Positions 17,038 to 27,077 of a stretch of 64,000 nucleotides of DNA are shown piece by piece. Under the pieces are notes generated by a model. That model was given only the letters and a program-made list of their open reading frames with translations, had not been told where the DNA came from and made no database searches. Source of the stretch: Streptomyces sp. NBC_00878 (GTDB lineage: Bacteria > Actinomycetota > Actinomycetes > Streptomycetales > Streptomycetaceae); the NCBI RefSeq assembly GCF_026341515.1, contig NZ_JAPEOK010000002.1, positions 434,001-498,000 on the forward strand, written 5' to 3'. Position 1 is the stretch's first letter. Each line of letters starts with the position of its first letter. The position numbers and the translations under genes are program-made.

Positions 17038-20000
17038 GAGACTTTCTCCCCTACCCAGCGGGCGAGTTCGAGCGGACTGAGGGCGGCGACGGGCATGCCC
17101 GCGGCGACGAGCTGTCCGGCCACGCCGGTCGAGTACCGGGGGCGGCCGGAGTCGTCCAGGCTCGCGCACCCGAGGACGTGGCAGCCCGCCCCGACCAGGG
17201 TGCGGACCTCGGCGAGCAGACCGCCGAGGGGGTAACCCTCCTCGAAGTCGCTCACGACCACGATGAGGGTGCGGGACGGCACGGTGACGAGCTCGCGGGC
17301 GTGGCGCAGCCCGGCGGCGATGTGGGTGCCACCGCCCACACTGACCTCCAGCAGCAACGACAACGGGTCGTCGACATGGTCGGTGAGATCGATGACCTTG
17401 GTGGAGAAGGCCAGGAAATGCGTGGACAGGGTCGGCACTCCGGCCAGGACGGAAGCCGTGAGGGCTGCCCAGACCGTGGAGGCCTCCATGGACCCCGACA
17501 CGTCCGTGACCAGGATCAGCCGCCAGTCGGCGGCGCGTTTGGCGCGCGAACGGAAGACGGGGTGCTCCGGGATGATCTGGACGGTGCCGTCCGGGGCGCG
17601 GCGCGCGGTGGCGAGGTTGGCGCGCAGCGTGCGCGGCAGATCGAGGCCGCCGCCCGGCCGTCGGCTGGGGCGCGGCAGGGTCGTGCCGTGCAACGCGGGG
17701 CGCAGGCGCGTGGCCAGTTGCCGGGTCAGCGCGTCGACCAGGCGGCGAACGAGGGGGCGCAGCACGGCCAACCGTGCCTCGGGCAGTCCTCCCGCATGCT
17801 GGAGCACGGTACGCAGCAGGTCGACGGAGGGCCGCACGCTGTCCGGACTGAGCTCGTCGAGAACGTCCTTGCGGCCCGACGCGGCTGCCGCCGCCAGCAC
17901 CTCTTCGCGGATGCCCGGTCCGAAGAGAGCGGCCAGTGCCTCGGACCACTCGCGCACTCCGGGGTACGGAGCCTCCCGGCCGCCCCCGCCGCCCCGGCCA
18001 GGTCCGGTCAAGTCGCCCCTGCTGCCTTCGCCGCGTCCGCTCCCGTACAGCTCGTCGATTGCGGTCGCCAACGCCGAGGCCGAGCGCGGCAGTTGATCCG
18101 TACGGCGGCCGAGCGTGAGCCGCCAGCGGTCGGCGGGCGCGAGGATGTGATCTTCGGGCACCTGCTCGGCAATTCCGTCGGTGGCTTGGGTGGCTTGGGT
18201 GGTTTGGGTGGCGTCGGTGGCTTCGGCTCCGAGGCCGCTGAGGGTGTTGCGGGCATCGTGCGCTTCAGGGGTTTCGGGCATCGGGGCGAGGTCGCCCTCT
18301 GGTGGCGGAGGCAGCAGCCCGAGCGTGCGCAGGGCGGCGCGCGCTGCTAGGTCCGCGCGGGTCCAGGTGGCGAGTGCGACGGGGTCGACGTCGCCGGTGT
18401 CGGTGAGACGCGACGTGGCGAGGCGCTCCTCGACGGTGTCGAGGAGTCGGTCGCGTGCCGCCGGACTGAGGGTGTCGAAGCCTCCCCGCAGTGCGGGAAG
18501 CCGGTCGAGGAACTGCCGGTCGGGCATCTCGGCCACGCGGTTGAACAGCGGCTCCAGCGCCGGAGCCGCCGCCTCCAGGAGTGGACCCGCGGCGGTCAGT
18601 ACTCCGATGAGCCGGTCGGTCAGGGCCGACCGGGCCTCGGGCGTGCCGGCCGAGTCGACCCACGAGGCGATGCGATCGCCCAGCACACCGGGCTCCTCGT
18701 GACCGAGGAGAACGCGTACGGCTCCGGCGGCGCCGCGCATCAACGGGGAGCCGTCGGCCGCCAGCCGGGCGAGCGCGTCGGTGAGCCGTATGCCGCCCAA
18801 GTGGTCCGCACGATGGGCGAGTTCGAGCAGCGCGTGCGCGTCGTCCCGGTCCTCGGAACCCATGAGTCCGTCCACCTGCCGCACCGCCGCGGCGGTCAGC
18901 GGCTCGGCCAGGGCGGCCATCGCGGCCGTACGTTCCTCGTCGGCGCCGACGCCCGCGATGTGACCCGCGCGCAGTCGGTCCAACAAGGCCAGACCGGCGA
19001 GGAGTTCCGGGAGTGTGGCGGACCGCGGCAGCACGTCGCCGAGGTCGGCGAGGCGTTCGTCCGTGAGGGCGGGCAGGCCGCACTCCGCCGCCTGCCGAAG
19101 GCCGTGCAGGGTCTGCGCGGCCGTGGGCCCGCCCTCGTCGCGCTCCGCGCGCCGGTGCTCACGCAGCAGCCCCTCGGTGGCCTGCGCGGGGGTGACTCCT
19201 CGGACACCGGCCGCGCTCAGCATGGCCGCCGTGGCGGGCGTCCAGCGCACCTCCCAGCGAGAGGTCAGCGCCTCGGTGCCGCCGGCGCCGACGACCTCCT
19301 TGGGTTCTCCGTACGGCACGCCGCACACGGCCAGGCGGTGCAGCAGGAGTTCACGGCGGCGGTCCAGGTCGGAACGCAGCGGGTCCAGGCGCAGGTCCCG
19401 CTGCGTGTCGGTGCCGCGGCTGTCCGGCCCGGGCAGCCCCAGTGCTGCCAGCTCCGCCTCGACCGCCGGAGCGAGTCCGCTGCGGGGCGCTCCGGGTGCC
19501 GGGCGGCCGCCGCGTGTTCCCACGAGCACCCGTTCCATCGCCTGTGCGACGGCTCGTCCGCGCCCGTACGGCTCGCCCTGCGTGAGTACCGTCTGCACGG
19601 CTTCGATCAGCTCGCCCCGGCCGGCCGCGGGCAGCCCGCGCAGCCGGGCGAGGTCTCCCGCCAGACGGGTGATCTCCTGGGCGTCGGCGGGGCCCGACGG
19701 GTGGCCGAGAGCGCGCAGTTCGGCGCAGATCTTGACCGCGGCGCGTGTCAGGGCCTCCTCCAGCGCGGCCGGGTCGCCCGCCGCGTGCAGGACTAGGTGC
19801 TGCCATTCCGGGTCCCGGATGCCCGCCGGGTAGCCGGACCGCTCGTCGAGTAGCGCGTATGTGTAGGGGATGAGCGACGTCGTCCATGCGGGGGCGTCGG
19901 TGTCGGTGCCGTCGAGGACAGGCAGTTGGGCGTCCGTCCGACCGGCCGGTGACGTCAACGCCGGGGCGTGGAAGGCGCCGACGACCACGGCGGCGCGTTC

Positions 20001-20675
20001 GCCGTTCGCGGTGGCGGCGGCCAGCCGGGCGCGCATCCACTCCTCACGTCGCAGGTCCACTTCGGGCACGCCTCCCGAGCCGGCCGCGTCCTCGCGCAGC
20101 GCCCAGCCCGTCAGGAGGGCGGCGCGCCGCAGCGCTTCGGGCGGCGAGCCGGGGGCGGTGGCCTCGACGAGGCGGTCCCAGAGGTCGTCGCCGGTACGGC
20201 CCGTGAGCCGGGCCCGCAGGGCGGAGGCGAGACGGTTGGGCGGCTGCGGGGCCGGGGCCCGGTTCGTACCGTCGTCCGGGCCTGCGGACGTCTGCCGCCG
20301 TCCGGTGCTCCAGGCCCGGTCGGCGAGCGGCAGGTCGCACGCGACGACCGGCACATCGTGCCGCGCGGCCCAGCGCACGGCGGCGAGTTCGGGCGAGAAG
20401 TCGGCGAACGGATAGAAGGCCGGACCCCGACCGGCGCCCCCGTCGCGGGGAGCGGCGGCGAGGGCGACCGGGGCCCGCGTCTCCTCATGGCCGAGCCAGG
20501 GCAGCCATTCCTGCATCTCGTCGGGGAGTTCGACGAGCAGCACGTCCGGCTTGGCCTCGTCCAGCAGCGCCGGCACGGCCGCGGCCAGCGAGGGCGCGTG
20601 ATGCCGTACGCCGATGAGGTAGGGCGCCGCCGGGTCGGTGAGGGCCGCGACGGCTTCGTCGGGGGAGAAGGACAC
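17034..20675 (-). CDS. DUF5682-VWA fusion protein (YehM-YehP-like)
   Basis: The 1213-residue protein has an N-terminal DUF5682-type region (YLIGVRHHAPSLAAAVPALL, then LLVELPDEMQEW), a long Leu/Arg-rich middle, and a C-terminal von Willebrand A domain with MIDAS motif DVSGS at residues 1058-1062, a Thr in GGGTH and an Asp in VVSDFEEG. VWA MIDAS domains bind divalent metal and partner proteins and commonly work with MoxR ATPases. In E. coli the two parts are separate (YehM and YehP), so this looks like a fusion. The GTG at 20675 has GGAGG nine bases upstream and follows the MoxR stop closely. Confidence 0.85.
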   Translation of the reverse strand: MSFSPDEAVAALTDPAAPYLIGVRHHAPSLAAAVPALLDEAKPDVLLVELPDEMQEWLPWLGHEETRAPVALAAAPRDGGAGRGPAFYPFADFSPELAAVRWAARHDVPVVACDLPLADRAWSTGRRQTSAGPDDGTNRAPAPQPPNRLASALRARLTGRTGDDLWDRLVEATAPGSPPEALRRAALLTGWALREDAAGSGGVPEVDLRREEWMRARLAAATANGERAAVVVGAFHAPALTSPAGRTDAQLPVLDGTDTDAPAWTTSLIPYTYALLDERSGYPAGIRDPEWQHLVLHAAGDPAALEEALTRAAVKICAELRALGHPSGPADAQEITRLAGDLARLRGLPAAGRGELIEAVQTVLTQGEPYGRGRAVAQAMERVLVGTRGGRPAPGAPRSGLAPAVEAELAALGLPGPDSRGTDTQRDLRLDPLRSDLDRRRELLLHRLAVCGVPYGEPKEVVGAGGTEALTSRWEVRWTPATAAMLSAAGVRGVTPAQATEGLLREHRRAERDEGGPTAAQTLHGLRQAAECGLPALTDERLADLGDVLPRSATLPELLAGLALLDRLRAGHIAGVGADEERTAAMAALAEPLTAAAVRQVDGLMGSEDRDDAHALLELAHRADHLGGIRLTDALARLAADGSPLMRGAAGAVRVLLGHEEPGVLGDRIASWVDSAGTPEARSALTDRLIGVLTAAGPLLEAAAPALEPLFNRVAEMPDRQFLDRLPALRGGFDTLSPAARDRLLDTVEERLATSRLTDTGDVDPVALATWTRADLAARAALRTLGLLPPPPEGDLAPMPETPEAHDARNTLSGLGAEATDATQTTQATQATDGIAEQVPEDHILAPADRWRLTLGRRTDQLPRSASALATAIDELYGSGRGEGSRGDLTGPGRGGGGGREAPYPGVREWSEALAALFGPGIREEVLAAAAASGRKDVLDELSPDSVRPSVDLLRTVLQHAGGLPEARLAVLRPLVRRLVDALTRQLATRLRPALHGTTLPRPSRRPGGGLDLPRTLRANLATARRAPDGTVQIIPEHPVFRSRAKRAADWRLILVTDVSGSMEASTVWAALTASVLAGVPTLSTHFLAFSTKVIDLTDHVDDPLSLLLEVSVGGGTHIAAGLRHARELVTVPSRTLIVVVSDFEEGYPLGGLLAEVRTLVGAGCHVLGCASLDDSGRPRYSTGVAGQLVAAGMPVAALSPLELARWVGEKVS

Positions 20676-20680
20676 GGTGG

Positions 20681-21850
20681 TCAGTCCTCCAGGACGGTGC
20701 GCAGGTCCCACAGGGTGCGCCAGGTGGCGGAGCCCTGTTCGGCGCGGCGCCTGACGGGGCCGTCCCAGTAGCCGCGGAGCCGTGCCGCGTCGGCGGGGTC
20801 GTCCTTGCGAACCACGCCGAGGAGGTGACCCGGCAGCAGACCGAGGACGTCACGGTCGCCCGGGAAGTAGGCGGCGGCGAGCCCCAGCGCGCCCGCGACG
20901 GACACGGCCTCCGCGGTACTCATCACCGTGGAGGGCCGCTCGACCTCCCAGCCCTCCGCGGACCGGCCCTCCCGCAGGTCCCGGAAGGCCGTGATGAGAG
21001 CCTCCAGCACGGCATCGTCGACCCGGAAGGGCGCTCCGGCCCGCTCGACCGAGGCACGTGCCTGACTGCGTATGAGCGCGGTCTCGGCGTCGAGGTCCGC
21101 GATGGGGCCGACGGTCTCGAAGTTGAAGCGGCGCTTGAGCGCGGCCGACATCTCGGAGACCCCCTTGTCGCGCAGGTTGGCGGTCGCGATGAGACTGAAG
21201 CCGGGCGCCGCGTGGGCCAAGGAGTCCTCGGTGCCCGCCAGTTCGGGTACGGCGATGCGCCGCTCGGAGAGCAACGACACCAGCGCGTCCTGCACTTCGG
21301 GCAGACAGCGGGTGACCTCCTCCACCCGTGCGACGGCGCCCCGGGTCATGGCGGTCAGGACGGGCGAGGGCACGAGGGCCTGCCGACTGGGTCCCTGGGC
21401 CAGCAACAGGGCGTAGTTCCAGCCGTACTTCAGCTGGTCCTCCGTCGTGCCCGCGGTGCCCTGGACCACCAGGCCGCTGGTGCCGCAGACAGCAGCGGAC
21501 AGCAGCTCGGACAGCATGGACTTGGCGGTGCCGGGCTCGCCGACGAGCAGCAGTCCGCGCTCACCGGCGAGGGTGACGACACACCGCTCCACCAGGGCAC
21601 GGTCGCCGACGAACTTGCCCTCGACGACGAGGCGCCGCGGCACACCCCCGGACGCCGGGGCGTCGTCGGGCAGCCGCAGGGCCCGGCCGTCGCTGCCCAT
21701 GACGAACGTGACGACGGCCCGGGGCGTGAGCCGCCACGCCGGTGGGCGCGGACCGTCGTCGTAGGCGGCGAGGAAGGCCAGCTCGGCGGCGTGCCGGTCC
21801 TCCGGCGGGGTGATCTGGCGGGCCGTGTCGGGGGCCAGGGTGGTGGTCAT
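20681..21850 (-). CDS. MoxR-family AAA+ ATPase (YehL-like)
   Basis: The 389-residue AAA+ ATPase has Walker A GEPGTAKS at residues 104-111, a Walker B-like strand AVARVEEV, the sensor segment FSLIATANLRD and the arginine-rich ALKRRFNFETV. MoxR ATPases act as chaperones that remodel or insert cofactors into partner proteins, usually together with a VWA protein such as the one encoded next, 5 bp away. The start MTTTLAPD at 21850 is preferred over a long, Arg/Pro-rich upstream extension that overlaps the DUF4132 gene. Confidence 0.9.
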   Translation of the reverse strand: MTTTLAPDTARQITPPEDRHAAELAFLAAYDDGPRPPAWRLTPRAVVTFVMGSDGRALRLPDDAPASGGVPRRLVVEGKFVGDRALVERCVVTLAGERGLLLVGEPGTAKSMLSELLSAAVCGTSGLVVQGTAGTTEDQLKYGWNYALLLAQGPSRQALVPSPVLTAMTRGAVARVEEVTRCLPEVQDALVSLLSERRIAVPELAGTEDSLAHAAPGFSLIATANLRDKGVSEMSAALKRRFNFETVGPIADLDAETALIRSQARASVERAGAPFRVDDAVLEALITAFRDLREGRSAEGWEVERPSTVMSTAEAVSVAGALGLAAAYFPGDRDVLGLLPGHLLGVVRKDDPADAARLRGYWDGPVRRRAEQGSATWRTLWDLRTVLED

Positions 21851-21929
21851 CGGCGGTCCGTCCGGTCGGTTCGGGAGGTCGTCATCGGGGGTTCGTCCGG
21901 TGGGCTCGGGCGAGGGCCGTCGGCGGCGG

Positions 21930-24900
21930 TCATCGGCGGCGGCCCTTCCGGGTGGCTCGGGTGGTGAGCTGTTCGTAGGCGGGCGCGTCGCCGTCCTGGA
22001 CACGGCGCCAGGCGCGGGCGAACAGGTCGGCCACCGGGAGGAGCGGCAGGGCACGGGAGCGGTCGCGTACCGGGTAGAGGCCCTCCTTCCAGGTCTCCAC
22101 CGGCAGGGCGGGGGACTTGAGGTCGCGCCAACCGCAGGGCAGGAAGAGGGTGCGACCGGCACGCGGTCGCTTCGCCTCGACGACCAGGTCCGTCGCGGCC
22201 AGTTCGGTGCGGGCCTTCTTCAGCCGGGCGGGCTTCCAGCCGGTCCAGCGGGCGCAGTTGCGGTCCGTCGGATCGGGCAGGGCCAGCAACTGGAGGTAGA
22301 GCGCCGCGGCGTCCTCGCCCAGATCGTGTGCCGCGGCCACCTCGGCGACCAGTGCGGGCGCGACGACGGTGGGATCCTGGGCGTGCCCGACGGGTCCCTC
22401 GGCATCGAGGCCGACGGTGAGGGCATGGGCGAGTTCGTCGTCGAGGATCGTGCGCAGGGCCTGGAGGCCGCCGTCGAGTTCCGGGCCCACCCGGCCCGCC
22501 AGGAGCCCGAGGACCGCGTCGTCCGGACCGGTGAGAGCGGCGGGGCGGATCAGGACCGCCTCCTGCTCGGCGTACCAGGGGCGCAGCACGAGAGCCTCCC
22601 CGACCGGCGTCAGACCGTGTGCGTCGGCACCTCCGGTGGCGGGAAGCCCGTACGTCTTGCGCAGTTCGGCCGCCGTCGAGCCGCCCTTGTCCGTCCACTC
22701 CACGTCCAGGTCGAGCAGCAGCCCGGGGTCGGTGAGGCGGCGCCGCAGAGCGGCGAGACCCTCGGGCAGGGACGCGCGCAGCGGGTGCCCGTACGGCAGG
22801 GCGTAGGCGAGTGCGGCCAGGGCGGCGACGGCACTGCTCAGGTCGTGCCGTCCGGGCAGTGCCGCGGGGTCCGCCGGGATGAGATTGCCGTCCTTGTCCG
22901 GCCGCTGCACCGTGGTGCGGCTGATCCACGGGGTGCGCCCCGGGTTGAGCACGGCCTCGGCCGAGTCGGCGGGCAGACCTGCGAGATCGACCGCGAGGTC
23001 CTCGGGCAGGCGGACGACGGAGCCGAGGCACTCGGCCCACACCCGGCCCGCGGTGGCCGTGTCCGGCCCGGTCGTCCACAGGTCCGCGGGGTCCTCGGGC
23101 AGCAGGGCGCTCATGAGCGCGGACCGGTCCTCCCGGTCGAGCGACGACAGACGGCCGTTGCCCAGATCCAGCTGCCGGGGCTTGAGGCCGATCGTGGCGA
23201 GCACGTCGGCGCCGGGCTGCCGCGGACGCGCGGCGAGGAGCACGGTGGCCTGGACGGGGCCCAGGCCGTCGCGGGTCGCGGCGGCGAACGCGGCGGGCGC
23301 CTCCGGTCGCCAGGGAGCGGCACCCTTGTCCCGGATCAGCCGGGCGACGGCGGCGAGATCGTCGGCGGGGAACGCCGACGGCACCGCGGTCTCCTCCTTC
23401 AGCACGAAGTGGGCGACAGCGCCGAACGCGCCGGAGGGATCGTGGTCGAGGGCGACCCAACTGACCCGGTCGCGCTGGGCGTCGATGCTCTGGCAGCCGA
23501 GGAGGACCACGGTCCGGCCCTCCCGCCGGAGCACCTGACCGGCGCGCTGCTGCTTGTCGTGCGGCTCGCTCAACAGGATCTCGCGCAGCCCGTGTCCGGG
23601 TGCGGCGAGCGGCCCTTCGGCGACCGCTTCGAGCAGCAGGAGCAGCGCTTCCCGCTCGGCGTCGGTCACGGTCGGCGTAGCGGCCCGGTAGGCCAGCGGT
23701 CGCAGCACAGCCAGGAGCGACGGCCACACCAGGCCGATGCCGGGGATCGTGTGCTCCTCGCTCCGCCAGCCGTCACCGAGTGCGCCCGTCCGCGCGAGAT
23801 CGGGCAGGGGCTTGCCGTCGGCGGGCCGTCCGGACAGGACGTGGTTCACGGCCCGGATCTGGCGCAGCGCGCTCCACTGGTGGTCGCCTCCCCACCATCC
23901 CCACAGATCGGCGATGCCATCGGTGGCCGAGCGCAGGGTGCGGTCGTCGCCGTGCACGGGACGGTATTCGGCGAACATGCCTTCGCTCCGCCGTCGATCG
24001 GACCGCGGCCGCTCGACCGGCGGCTTCACGAACGCGGCGGCCGTCCCGGTGAGGCGAAGCGCCGCATGGACCAGCGCGGACACACCGATGAGCAGCCGTT
24101 CGTCGGCGAGGTCGGGCAGGGCCGTCGACACGGCACGCCGGATGAAGTCGTCCGCGGCCGGGACGACGGGCTTGCCGTCGACGGTCGTCCTGGCGGCGTC
24201 ACCGGCCTTGACGAGCTGAGCCTCACGTTCGGCCAGCGCCTGGGCGGAGGCCTCGAGCACATGGGCCGCGGTCTCGTCCGTCAGCGCGCGCAGCACGGCG
24301 GACGCCCGCTCGTCACGAGGGCGCAGCGCGTGCCAGAACGCGACCGGCGGCACGAGCCGGGTGCCGGCGGCGAACTCCCCGCCCTGCTGACCGGGTACCA
24401 GCCGGCCGAGCTCGCCGCCGGCCGAGGTGTCGTCGGCGGCGAACAGTGCGACCTGCCGGTGGAGGTACGCGGCGACGGGCTCGGCGCCTCCGGGCAGCCG
24501 GAGCGCACCGAGGGGAATCGCGGCCGAACGGTTGCCGGCCGCCCGCAGGGTGACGGTCCGGCCGTCCGGCGAGCCGGTGGTCGTCCGGGCCTCGGCCCCC
24601 TCGCCCTCCGTACGCACCCAGCGGCCGAGCACCGTGCCGTCGGTGCCGAAGGGGCTGTGTTCCAGGCCGGGTTGCAGCGGCAGAACCTCGCAGTGGTGCT
24701 GCAGGAGGGCGGCGTCCTCGCGGATGCCGGACCGCAGGAAAGCGGGCAGGGACGCACGTCCGTGCGCACCGGTGGCCGGGTCGTACTCCAGCCAGACCTG
24801 CTGCCGCCCCTGCCTGCCCTGGCGCCAGCACGTCGTGCCGTCACCGATGACGGGCCGGCCGGCGGGCAGGACGGTGTCGCCTGCGTGCAGGGTCCGTCCG

Positions 24901-27077
24901 CCGGTGGCACGGCCGCCGCCGGACAGCGGGATGGAGGGGGCACCGGCGTCGCTGCCGTACCAGTGGGGCAGTTGCTCGCCGCCAAGGGTGAACACCTCGG
25001 ACGGCCGGGCCGACCAGTACCCGAACTGCTTGCTCTCCTGCCGCCACATCACGAGCAGTTCGCCGTCGGTGTAGCGGAACTGCGGATGCTGCCAGCGTTC
25101 CAGCTCGACGGGCAGGCGCAGGTCGTGGTCGAGGAGCACCTTGTCCGGGCCGACGACGACGGCCTTGTGTCCGCGGGAGAGGATCAGCGCGGGCCAGGCC
25201 TCGGTCAGGCGCAGGGTGTCGTCGCGGTCGCGCCGGGTCTCGGCGTCGAGGAGCCGCAGTGCCTCCTCGAGGGCGGGCCAGCCCAGTTCGTCGGGGATAC
25301 CGGCCCGCAGGGTGCGGCCGAGCAGCGGCGCGATCTCGTGCGCCGCGACGCGTGCGACCGCCTTCGGGCTGACCTGAGCGGCGACCGGACGGAAGGGGCG
25401 CAGGCGGTCGATCGCCGCGCGGGCGCCGGGCAGGCCTGTCGACGCGTCGAACGTCTCGGCCGCGTCGTCCAGCCACTCGCGCAGCACGTCGCCCAGCACG
25501 GGATGGGCGGCGAGGCTCTTGAGCAGTTCCGGGAGTATCCGGTCGTTGCCCAGCGCGCCGATGGCCCGGTGCAGCAGGGGCCGGAAACGCGAATCCGCGG
25601 CGGTGGCGGTCAGGTCGCGCCCACCGGGCTGATCGTCGCGAAGCCAGCGGTCGAGGGCCAGATGGACCTCTTCGTCCGCGTCGGGCATCGCGAGGGGAAC
25701 GCCCTGGGCCACGCACAGGTCCAGCAGGTCGAGGTCGGCACCCGCGTGCCAGCGGCCCGTGAAGAGGTCCACGGTACGGCCGTCGGCACGCAGCCGCGGC
25801 GCCATCCGTTCGACGAGCCGGAGGGTGAGCGGGGAGCGCCCGCAGACCGTGCCGCCGTGCTTGCGATGGGCGGCCCAGCGGCTCAGCCAGTCCGCCGCGT
25901 CTGCGCCGCCTGCCGCGTCGACGCCGCCCGCCGCACCAGCACCGCCTGCCGTACCAGCACCGCTCGCCGCATCGATGTCGCCCGCTGCGCCGACGTCTTC
26001 CGTCTCGGGAGCGGCCTGGCCGTCCTTGTCGTTCTCGGAGACCTGGCCGTCCTCGCCCGTGAGAAGGCGATCGGCGCCGCTCTCCGCGAGCAGCGTCAGC
26101 CAGAACTCGTCGTCCTCGGGCTTGCGCCCGAGGCCGATCGGCATGATCTCCAACAGCCGTGCCCGTACGGCCGGTTGCCGCTCGGCGAGGACCGGGAGCG
26201 TGGCCCGGAAGGCGGTCCAGAAGGAGGCGGGCGCCCGCACCGCGGCGGGCGAGGCGACCAGGTCGGCCACGAGCGAGCATTCCTCGGTGACCCGGGGCAG
26301 TCCGGCGGCCTTGATCAGGCCGCGGGCGTCCTGCGGCAGTGACGCGTACGGCGGCATGCCGGCCGCGCAACGCTCCACGCACAACTGCCGGAACTGCGCC
26401 CACGCCGTGGCGGGATCGAGCCGGTGCGCCAGGTCCTTCACATGCTCCTTGAGCGCCTTGACCGTCAGCGCCCCGGCGAAGGCGAACTCCAGGAACACGG
26501 CACGCTGCCGATCCTCGTCGACGGTGAGCGCGTGCACCCGCTCGGCCTCGCGGGCCTTGCCGAAGAAGGCGGCGGCGTACGTCGTGTTCTCGTGCTGGAG
26601 GAAGATCCGGGCGGCCTGCTCGTAGAAGGTGGGCAGGAAGTGCGGCACGGCCCGGCCGAGCCGCTCGCCCAGCGCCTCGAAGCCCTCCTTGGCAGTGCCG
26701 GGGCGGGACTTGGCCTGGCGTGCGAGCCGCTCGACGTCCTTGACCAGGGCCAGTGCGTGGTGGCCGTTGGCCGGGTCGTTGACCAGCGCCCAGGCGGGGA
26801 AGCCCAGGGTCTCGCGGCGTACCTGTCCGACCTCGGGGGTCTCCGGTTCGCGGACCAGACCGAGGAACTCCAGGGCGAGGTCCTCGGCCTCGCCGAGGGT
26901 GCCCGGCACGAGACGGACGGCGAGCCGGCCGTCCAGCGCGGGATGCGTGTAGGTCCGTACGGTGAGGGTGTCGGCGTCCTCGCCGGTGGTGGTGCCCACG
27001 GGCAGGACGGCGCCGGCTTCTAGCAGCGCGGCCGTGGTGGGGTGTGTGTCTGCGGTGGCTGGTGCGTACGTGGTCAT
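21930..27077 (-). CDS. Giant DUF4132 protein (MolR/YehI-like)
   Basis: At 1715 residues this is the largest gene of the window. The C-terminal third has the DUF4132 pattern, including GRTLFLPCGWRDLKSPALPV and ETWKEGLYPVRD. The middle shows a beta-rich repeat region (QFRYTDGELLVMWRQESKQF, GYWSARPSEVFTLGG). No signal peptide or membrane segment is seen. In E. coli the DUF4132 protein YehI (once called MolR) is encoded next to the MoxR/VWA/SWIM genes. The protein may be the client or scaffold of the ATPase; this is inference from context. It overlaps the upstream DUF4132-associated gene by 4 bases. Confidence 0.8.
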   Translation of the reverse strand: MTTYAPATADTHPTTAALLEAGAVLPVGTTTGEDADTLTVRTYTHPALDGRLAVRLVPGTLGEAEDLALEFLGLVREPETPEVGQVRRETLGFPAWALVNDPANGHHALALVKDVERLARQAKSRPGTAKEGFEALGERLGRAVPHFLPTFYEQAARIFLQHENTTYAAAFFGKAREAERVHALTVDEDRQRAVFLEFAFAGALTVKALKEHVKDLAHRLDPATAWAQFRQLCVERCAAGMPPYASLPQDARGLIKAAGLPRVTEECSLVADLVASPAAVRAPASFWTAFRATLPVLAERQPAVRARLLEIMPIGLGRKPEDDEFWLTLLAESGADRLLTGEDGQVSENDKDGQAAPETEDVGAAGDIDAASGAGTAGGAGAAGGVDAAGGADAADWLSRWAAHRKHGGTVCGRSPLTLRLVERMAPRLRADGRTVDLFTGRWHAGADLDLLDLCVAQGVPLAMPDADEEVHLALDRWLRDDQPGGRDLTATAADSRFRPLLHRAIGALGNDRILPELLKSLAAHPVLGDVLREWLDDAAETFDASTGLPGARAAIDRLRPFRPVAAQVSPKAVARVAAHEIAPLLGRTLRAGIPDELGWPALEEALRLLDAETRRDRDDTLRLTEAWPALILSRGHKAVVVGPDKVLLDHDLRLPVELERWQHPQFRYTDGELLVMWRQESKQFGYWSARPSEVFTLGGEQLPHWYGSDAGAPSIPLSGGGRATGGRTLHAGDTVLPAGRPVIGDGTTCWRQGRQGRQQVWLEYDPATGAHGRASLPAFLRSGIREDAALLQHHCEVLPLQPGLEHSPFGTDGTVLGRWVRTEGEGAEARTTTGSPDGRTVTLRAAGNRSAAIPLGALRLPGGAEPVAAYLHRQVALFAADDTSAGGELGRLVPGQQGGEFAAGTRLVPPVAFWHALRPRDERASAVLRALTDETAAHVLEASAQALAEREAQLVKAGDAARTTVDGKPVVPAADDFIRRAVSTALPDLADERLLIGVSALVHAALRLTGTAAAFVKPPVERPRSDRRRSEGMFAEYRPVHGDDRTLRSATDGIADLWGWWGGDHQWSALRQIRAVNHVLSGRPADGKPLPDLARTGALGDGWRSEEHTIPGIGLVWPSLLAVLRPLAYRAATPTVTDAEREALLLLLEAVAEGPLAAPGHGLREILLSEPHDKQQRAGQVLRREGRTVVLLGCQSIDAQRDRVSWVALDHDPSGAFGAVAHFVLKEETAVPSAFPADDLAAVARLIRDKGAAPWRPEAPAAFAAATRDGLGPVQATVLLAARPRQPGADVLATIGLKPRQLDLGNGRLSSLDREDRSALMSALLPEDPADLWTTGPDTATAGRVWAECLGSVVRLPEDLAVDLAGLPADSAEAVLNPGRTPWISRTTVQRPDKDGNLIPADPAALPGRHDLSSAVAALAALAYALPYGHPLRASLPEGLAALRRRLTDPGLLLDLDVEWTDKGGSTAAELRKTYGLPATGGADAHGLTPVGEALVLRPWYAEQEAVLIRPAALTGPDDAVLGLLAGRVGPELDGGLQALRTILDDELAHALTVGLDAEGPVGHAQDPTVVAPALVAEVAAAHDLGEDAAALYLQLLALPDPTDRNCARWTGWKPARLKKARTELAATDLVVEAKRPRAGRTLFLPCGWRDLKSPALPVETWKEGLYPVRDRSRALPLLPVADLFARAWRRVQDGDAPAYEQLTTRATRKGRRR

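Noticed and set aside
15253..17949. An 898-residue version of the SWIM protein.
   Set aside because: The extra 304 residues are antisense-like, Arg-rich and overlap the VWA domain; the ATG at 17037 is coupled to the VWA stop.
21810..26342. A 1510-codon open frame on the plus strand.
   Set aside because: It is antisense to the giant DUF4132 and MoxR genes, which have real domain motifs, coupled starts and Streptomyces codon bias; long antisense frames are expected in such GC-rich DNA.
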